Source: Bacteroidales bacterium H4
GTDB lineage: Bacteria; Bacteroidota; Bacteroidia; Bacteroidales; Muribaculaceae
Length of the DNA: 11,023 nt
Direction of reading: 5' to 3'
NCBI GenBank assembly: GCA_001701165.1
Contig: DAAP01000038.1
Location: 1 to 11,023, forward strand
Below, one piece after another: positions 7,398 through 11,023 of this stretch; the first letter of the stretch is position 1, and each line of letters begins with the position of its first letter. The notes below the pieces were generated by a model. The model searched no databases, was not told the DNA's origin, and worked only from the letters and a program-made list of their open reading frames with translations. A program made the position numbers and the translations under genes.

Positions 7398-9086
7398 ATG
7401 ACACGACACATTTCAATCCTCCTCGCCGCAATCACGGCCATGGCCATAACAACACGCGCCGACATCAACAACCCGATGACCAAAGCCGTGCTGAATGTCT
7501 ACGCACAACAACTCAGCGAAGACCCAAAGGACTACGAGACATATCTCAACCGCGCCAACGTATATTACAGCAACAACGAGTATCTGCGTGCGCTCTCGGA
7601 TGCGGACAACGCCCTCAAATATATCCCCGAGAAAGACACCGAGACACGCATGCGCGCACTCACTCTGCGTGCCAATATATATTTGCAAACCGAACGACCC
7701 GCCGAAGCACTGCGCGACCTTGACGCCACAGTGGCATTGGACCCCACTTCATATATCAATGTCTATCTGCGTGCCAATACGCGCTACACACTCGAACAAT
7801 ACGCCGCCGCTCGTGAAGACTACAACCGTCTGCTACGTCTCAACCCTCGCAGTACCGAAGCCATGATAGGACTGGCTCGCATAGCAGTCAAAGAAAACAA
7901 CCTCGGCACAGCCACACAATACCTCGATGATGCGGTAGCGTCTGATCCAAACAACGCGGATATATACGTGCGCCGTGCCAACGTGCGCCGCTCGATGGGC
8001 AACGGCAGCGGCGCCGTCGAAGACATCATGCTGGCTCTGAGCACGGACGCTTCCAACGCTCGCGCCACCAAGCTGCTTGTAGATATGGCTAATACCGACT
8101 ATGCCGTTGTCATCGAAGGAATTACACGCGCCATCGAACAAGCTCCGCGAGTTGCCATGTTTATTTATCTGCGAGCCTACATACAGCAAGCGCATTTCCA
8201 CTACAAAGCCGCATTAGCCGACTACAACACCATCATCACGCAAAACCTCAACGACTACCGAGGGATATACGCAGGGACGGCACGCTGCCGCTATGCCCTC
8301 GGTCAATACGACTCGGCACTGGCCGACATCGACCAAGCACTGGCTGCCGCTCCCGACAATGCCGACAACCACATACTGCGTGCTCGCATATTGCGTGCCC
8401 TCGGCCGACGCGTCGATGCATACAGCGCCGCCGCTCGTGCGCTGGCACTACAACCCAACAATACACAGGCACTCATCGAATTGGGACTGACAGCCTATTC
8501 GCAAGAACAATACAGCCAAGCCGCCGACCTGTTCGGAGAAGCGACAATGACTGCCGAAGGCGCCGATGCGGCACGCGCGTATATGCTGCGTGCCTCAGTG
8601 CTCGAAGAACGTCTGAACCAGCCTGTTGCCGCAGCCGGATTCTACCGACACGTAGCCGAGACAACAACGCCGCAAGCAAGGCAAAACGCGACTGCGGACG
8701 CGGCATCCTCCGCCACAAACCCAGACGCCATTGCCATCCTAAATGCCGACCCGGCAATGCTGCGCCCGTTGGCTCTATTGCACTGCGGCGAACGTCAAGC
8801 CGCCGATGCAGCCATGGCAACAATTATTGCCCTACCTGACGCCGATGGCGCCCACGCCTTCGAAGCTGCCTGCTACTACGCACAAGCATCCGCCCTCGCC
8901 AAAGACAAGACAACGGCCTCAGCCGACACCGATGCAGCCTTCCGTCATCTCGAGACCGCACTGACACGCGGTTACGGAGACCTGCACCGCCTGCGTGATG
9001 ACACCGATGCCCCGGCCAACATTGCTCCTCTGCGCACAGACAGCCGCTTCACAGCCCTCACAACACGCTTCGCCCACCTGTTCTGA
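7398..9086 (+). CDS. Exported tetratricopeptide-repeat protein
   Basis: The 562-residue protein starts with a probable signal peptide (hydrophobic residues 6-17, cleavage near TRA-D at 20-22), so it likely sits in the periplasm or envelope as a TPR scaffold; partners are unknown. From about residue 42 to 400 it is built of TPR-like helix pairs, with recurring YLNRANVYY, LRANIYLQTERPAEALRDLD, YLRANTRYTLEQYAAAREDY, RYALGQYDSALADIDQAL and RALGRRVDAYSAAARALAL. The region 430-540 is Ala-rich with degenerate repeats, and the last 45 residues (LETALTRGYGDL to PLRTDSRFTAL) form the capping motif seen at the end of many Bacteroidetes TPR proteins. It follows kdsA by 27 bases without a visible promoter and is probably the last gene of the cluster. 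No enzymatic domain is seen. Confidence 0.82.
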   Translation: MTRHISILLAAITAMAITTRADINNPMTKAVLNVYAQQLSEDPKDYETYLNRANVYYSNNEYLRALSDADNALKYIPEKDTETRMRALTLRANIYLQTERPAEALRDLDATVALDPTSYINVYLRANTRYTLEQYAAAREDYNRLLRLNPRSTEAMIGLARIAVKENNLGTATQYLDDAVASDPNNADIYVRRANVRRSMGNGSGAVEDIMLALSTDASNARATKLLVDMANTDYAVVIEGITRAIEQAPRVAMFIYLRAYIQQAHFHYKAALADYNTIITQNLNDYRGIYAGTARCRYALGQYDSALADIDQALAAAPDNADNHILRARILRALGRRVDAYSAAARALALQPNNTQALIELGLTAYSQEQYSQAADLFGEATMTAEGADAARAYMLRASVLEERLNQPVAAAGFYRHVAETTTPQARQNATADAASSATNPDAIAILNADPAMLRPLALLHCGERQAADAAMATIIALPDADGAHAFEAACYYAQASALAKDKTTASADTDAAFRHLETALTRGYGDLHRLRDDTDAPANIAPLRTDSRFTALTTRFAHLF

Positions 9087-9094
9087 CATCGCAC

Positions 9095-9117
9095 AAACAA
9101 TACACATCTATTGTTTT
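9095..9117 (+). terminator. Weak candidate terminator after the TPR gene
   Basis: AAACAATA (9095-9102) and TATTGTTT (9109-9116) form an 8-base stem with a 6-base loop, just after the TPR stop and ending in a T-run of four. The stem has only one G-C pair, so it is weak; it marks the end of the GC-rich cluster. Confidence 0.28.
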
Positions 9118-9148
9118 ACATTATTATATAGCCTTCAACTTACATAAT

Positions 9149-10150
9149 ATGACAAACGTTCTTTTTTGCAGTGTAGGTCGCCGTTGTCGCCTGCTTATGG
9201 ACTTCAAGAAGACTCTAAACGGCCGTGGCTTAATTATTGCCACAGATAACAGTTCGACAGCACCAGCCTTGTATTTTGCAGACAAACGACATATCGTGCC
9301 TCGCATAACAGATCCAAAGTATCTTGACACAATTCTTGACATATGCAAGAAAGAAAACATCAAGGCCATCACAACACTCATCGATCCGGAAATATCTATT
9401 CTTGCGAATAATAGAGAACGTTTTTTAGACAACGGGATTATACCCTTATGCCCGAATAAAGCTTCGGCAGACTTGTGCTTCAACAAATACGAAATGTTTA
9501 AATACTTGTCATCAAAGGGTATACGCACTCCGCTTACATTTCACAACATTGATATATTCAAACAAGCACTTGCCGCTGGCGAAATCTATTTCCCAGTATT
9601 TATGAAACCTATTTGCGGTAGCGCAAGTATCGGGGCACATCGCGTCAACGACATCCAAACACTCGAAGAAGATTGGAATAGCGGTCAACACGACTACATC
9701 ATACAAGAACTGATGACAGGTGGAGATTGCGATGCTGATGTATATGTGGACTGTATATCGCATAAAGCTGTTGCGGCCTTTTCTAAAAGAAAAATAGAAA
9801 CCCGTATAGGTGGTGCAAGCAAAACAATATCCTATAAAGATCCAAAACTTTTCTCTTTTATCCGCGAGATATGCGATGTATTCACATTCAATGGACCACT
9901 GGATATGGATTTCTTTATAAAGGATGGCGAATATTATCTATCAGAAGTAAATCCTCGTTTCGGAGGAGCCTACATTCATGCTTATGGAGCAGGCGTAGAT
10001 TTCCCTCAACTAATAATAAACAATATTAATGGTATAACCAACAAAGACCAAATCGGCAAATACGAAGAGAATATCGTAATGCTCATGTATGACGATGTCG
10101 TAATACGTCACGCATCCGAGCTTGCAGATACTAATTTTAAGTTACTATAG
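9149..10150 (+). CDS. ATP-grasp ligase, carbamoyl-phosphate synthase large-subunit-like
   Basis: ATP-grasp enzymes join a carboxylate to an amine or thiol through an acyl-phosphate; here the substrate is unknown. The 333-residue protein has a Rossmann-like N-terminal part (about 1-110) opening with NVLFCSVGRR and carrying ATDNSSTAPALYFAD and IVPRITDP, a block seen in a CarB/PylC-like group common near polysaccharide loci. The ATP-grasp fold follows: Lys153 in FMKPICGSAS, Glu187 in YIIQELM, acidic metal ligands at LDMDFF (Asp252, Asp254) and SEVNPRFGG (Glu266, Asn268). All core ATP and Mg ligands seem intact. The gene is visibly AT-richer than its neighbours: the 60 bases from 9841 contain 23 G or C, against 40 in the 60 bases from 8401. 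This suggests horizontal acquisition. It has no partner gene in the window, no signal peptide and no clear -7 box upstream. Confidence 0.85.
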   Translation: MTNVLFCSVGRRCRLLMDFKKTLNGRGLIIATDNSSTAPALYFADKRHIVPRITDPKYLDTILDICKKENIKAITTLIDPEISILANNRERFLDNGIIPLCPNKASADLCFNKYEMFKYLSSKGIRTPLTFHNIDIFKQALAAGEIYFPVFMKPICGSASIGAHRVNDIQTLEEDWNSGQHDYIIQELMTGGDCDADVYVDCISHKAVAAFSKRKIETRIGGASKTISYKDPKLFSFIREICDVFTFNGPLDMDFFIKDGEYYLSEVNPRFGGAYIHAYGAGVDFPQLIINNINGITNKDQIGKYEENIVMLMYDDVVIRHASELADTNFKLL

Positions 10151-10167
10151 TATTCTGACGACAAGTT

Positions 10168-10209
10168 CAAAAAAGAGAGCTGTGTCACAATAAAGCTATT
10201 GCAGCACAG
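10168..10209 (-). terminator. Candidate intrinsic terminator of the minus-strand gene
   Basis: An interrupted hairpin (CTGTG 10180-10184 with CACAG 10205-10209, CAATA 10188-10192 with TATTG 10197-10201, 3-base internal loop, 4-base apical loop) lies about 70 bases beyond the minus-strand stop. Read on the minus strand it is followed by TCTC and six T (10174-10169). It is also 30 bases after the plus-strand ATP-grasp stop, but the T-run is only on the minus side, so I assign it to the minus gene. Confidence 0.45.
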
Positions 10210-10278
10210 TCCCATTGTCTAGCCTAAAGTCGGGATAAATCAAGTCAAGCGTCCCTTCTCGGAATGCGTCAGCCACGG

Positions 10279-10848
10279 TTACTTGAAAACCGGGCGCACC
10301 GAGAACCCGTAAGAGCGCGGCTGGCTGGTAATATGCGTATGCTCGTCCCAAAAACCGAGTGTGTAGGCGTAGGAGAACAAATAACCGGGGTTCACCGTGG
10401 ATGTCAAATAATTGGCAGACTTATCGTCAAAAAACTTGTCCGTGCGAAACCCGGCGGCAGGCAGGAACAGGCTGTTCCCGTTAGGCCCTGTGACTTTGTT
10501 GCCCTTGACTCCATTCAGGGTCGTCCACTCCCATTTGCAATTAAACAACAGCTCTGACATTTCGAACACGGTAGGTATTCGCCACGGATAGGCGCGAGCC
10601 ACCACGGCTGCATCATCGTGAGGTTCAAGAGTTATCAGACGGTCCATTAAGTTGTACTTGGAATAAAACATACCCGTCTCATACTTGTAGTTCTCATCGG
10701 TAAATGTTTCCTTAGGTCTTGTTTCGCCCCAGGCATAGTAGTCGCCGAACTCCTCCGGAGCATTGGCTCCGAGGTTGCAAGTCGCCCATTTGACGGACAG
10801 TCCAAGGTCCACATACGAGCTCTTATCTGCTATCATATCTTCTGTCAT
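10279..10848 (-). CDS. Small protein with a Bacteroidales paralogous surface-type domain (FISUMP/DUF1566-like)
   Basis: Function unknown. The 189-residue product is essentially one domain: SSYVDLGLSVKWATCNLGA at the start, GDYYAWGETRPKE, YPWRIPTVFEMSELL, NGNSLFLPAAGFR and a final YGFSVRPVFK. This is the domain related to the Fibrobacter succinogenes major paralogous family, which in Bacteroidales usually sits in secreted proteins or lipoproteins. I chose ATG 10848 because a good promoter ends about 25 bases upstream and the domain begins right after it. With this start there is no signal peptide, which is unusual. The same frame stays open upstream to the window edge (58 further codons), so a longer gene cannot be excluded. 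No frameshift or internal stop is seen. Terminator and promoter candidates on both sides suggest a self-contained unit. Confidence 0.72.
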   Translation of the reverse strand: MTEDMIADKSSYVDLGLSVKWATCNLGANAPEEFGDYYAWGETRPKETFTDENYKYETGMFYSKYNLMDRLITLEPHDDAAVVARAYPWRIPTVFEMSELLFNCKWEWTTLNGVKGNKVTGPNGNSLFLPAAGFRTDKFFDDKSANYLTSTVNPGYLFSYAYTLGFWDEHTHITSQPRSYGFSVRPVFK

Positions 10849-10873
10849 ATCGCTATATTTTTTTGTTACGACA

Positions 10874-10905
10874 CAAAGGTAGCATGCCGCAGTCGCCCAA
10901 GTCAA
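10874..10905 (-). promoter_or_regulatory. Promoter of the minus-strand domain gene
   Basis: Read on the minus strand, TACCTTTG (10881-10874) is an exact TAnnTTTG -7 box, and TTG (10905-10903) lies 21 bases upstream as the -33 element, within the usual spacing. Transcription would start near 10869, about 20 bases before ATG 10848. This is the best promoter match in the window and decides the start, because the upstream TTG codon at 10905 falls inside the promoter itself. Confidence 0.6.
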
Positions 10906-11023
10906 TAGTGTCGCGACTTTATGTGTGAACCACCCGTTTTTCTGTACGAACCCAATATTGTAATCAAACGTTAAATCAAAAAAGGAGCCTTCCTGATCGG
11001 GTTTTTGACAGAATAAACTTGAG
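10906..11023. other. Right flank of the window
   Basis: Upstream of the minus-strand promoter I see no gene with recognisable motifs. One minus-strand frame is open through this stretch, in phase with the domain gene. A weak inverted repeat near 10975-11008 (TCAAAAA and TTTTTGA) may be a terminator of a gene lying beyond the edge, but it is poorly paired in its centre. Confidence 0.3.

Overview
The window looks like chromosomal DNA from a Bacteroidales bacterium, perhaps Muribaculaceae or a close relative. The evidence is: promoters of the Bacteroidetes type (TAnnTTTG -7 boxes), starts without clear Shine-Dalgarno sequences, a DUF5106/thioredoxin-like exported protein, a bifunctional nuclease with a C-terminal UVR motif, and a domain of the family rich in VDLGLSVKWAT and SVRPV motifs that is common in this order. 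The family-level placement is a guess from gene content and GC-rich coding DNA.

Layout. Positions 1-200 are a non-coding left flank ending in a promoter. mltG (201-1301, septal/elongation murein transglycosylase) appears to be a single-gene unit ending in a hairpin that spans its stop codon. A 297-base gap follows, with a promoter near 1555. From 1599 to 9086 seven genes run in the same direction with short gaps: a DUF5106/thioredoxin-like periplasmic protein, mnmA (tRNA 2-thiouridine synthase), a bifunctional nuclease-family protein, a nucleoside:H+ symporter-like permease, rsmE (16S rRNA m3U1498 methyltransferase), kdsA (KDO-8-phosphate synthase) and an exported TPR protein. A strong hairpin between the permease and rsmE may divide this run into two units.

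At 9149-10150 lies an AT-richer ATP-grasp ligase gene that contrasts with the housekeeping block. It resembles ligases found near surface-polysaccharide loci and may be an acquired gene. The last gene, on the minus strand (10848-10279), is a small paralogous-domain protein with its own promoter and terminator candidates.

Most of the block is core cell-envelope, RNA-modification and salvage housekeeping. The genes look co-transcribed more than functionally linked: MltG and KdsA serve the envelope, MnmA and RsmE modify translation RNAs. I see no CRISPR array, insertion sequence, tRNA or rRNA. I do not find a convincing new multi-gene system. The points most worth a second look are the orphan ATP-grasp gene, the minus-strand domain protein whose frame stays open to the window edge, the promoter that abuts the mltG start codon, and the mid-cluster hairpin.
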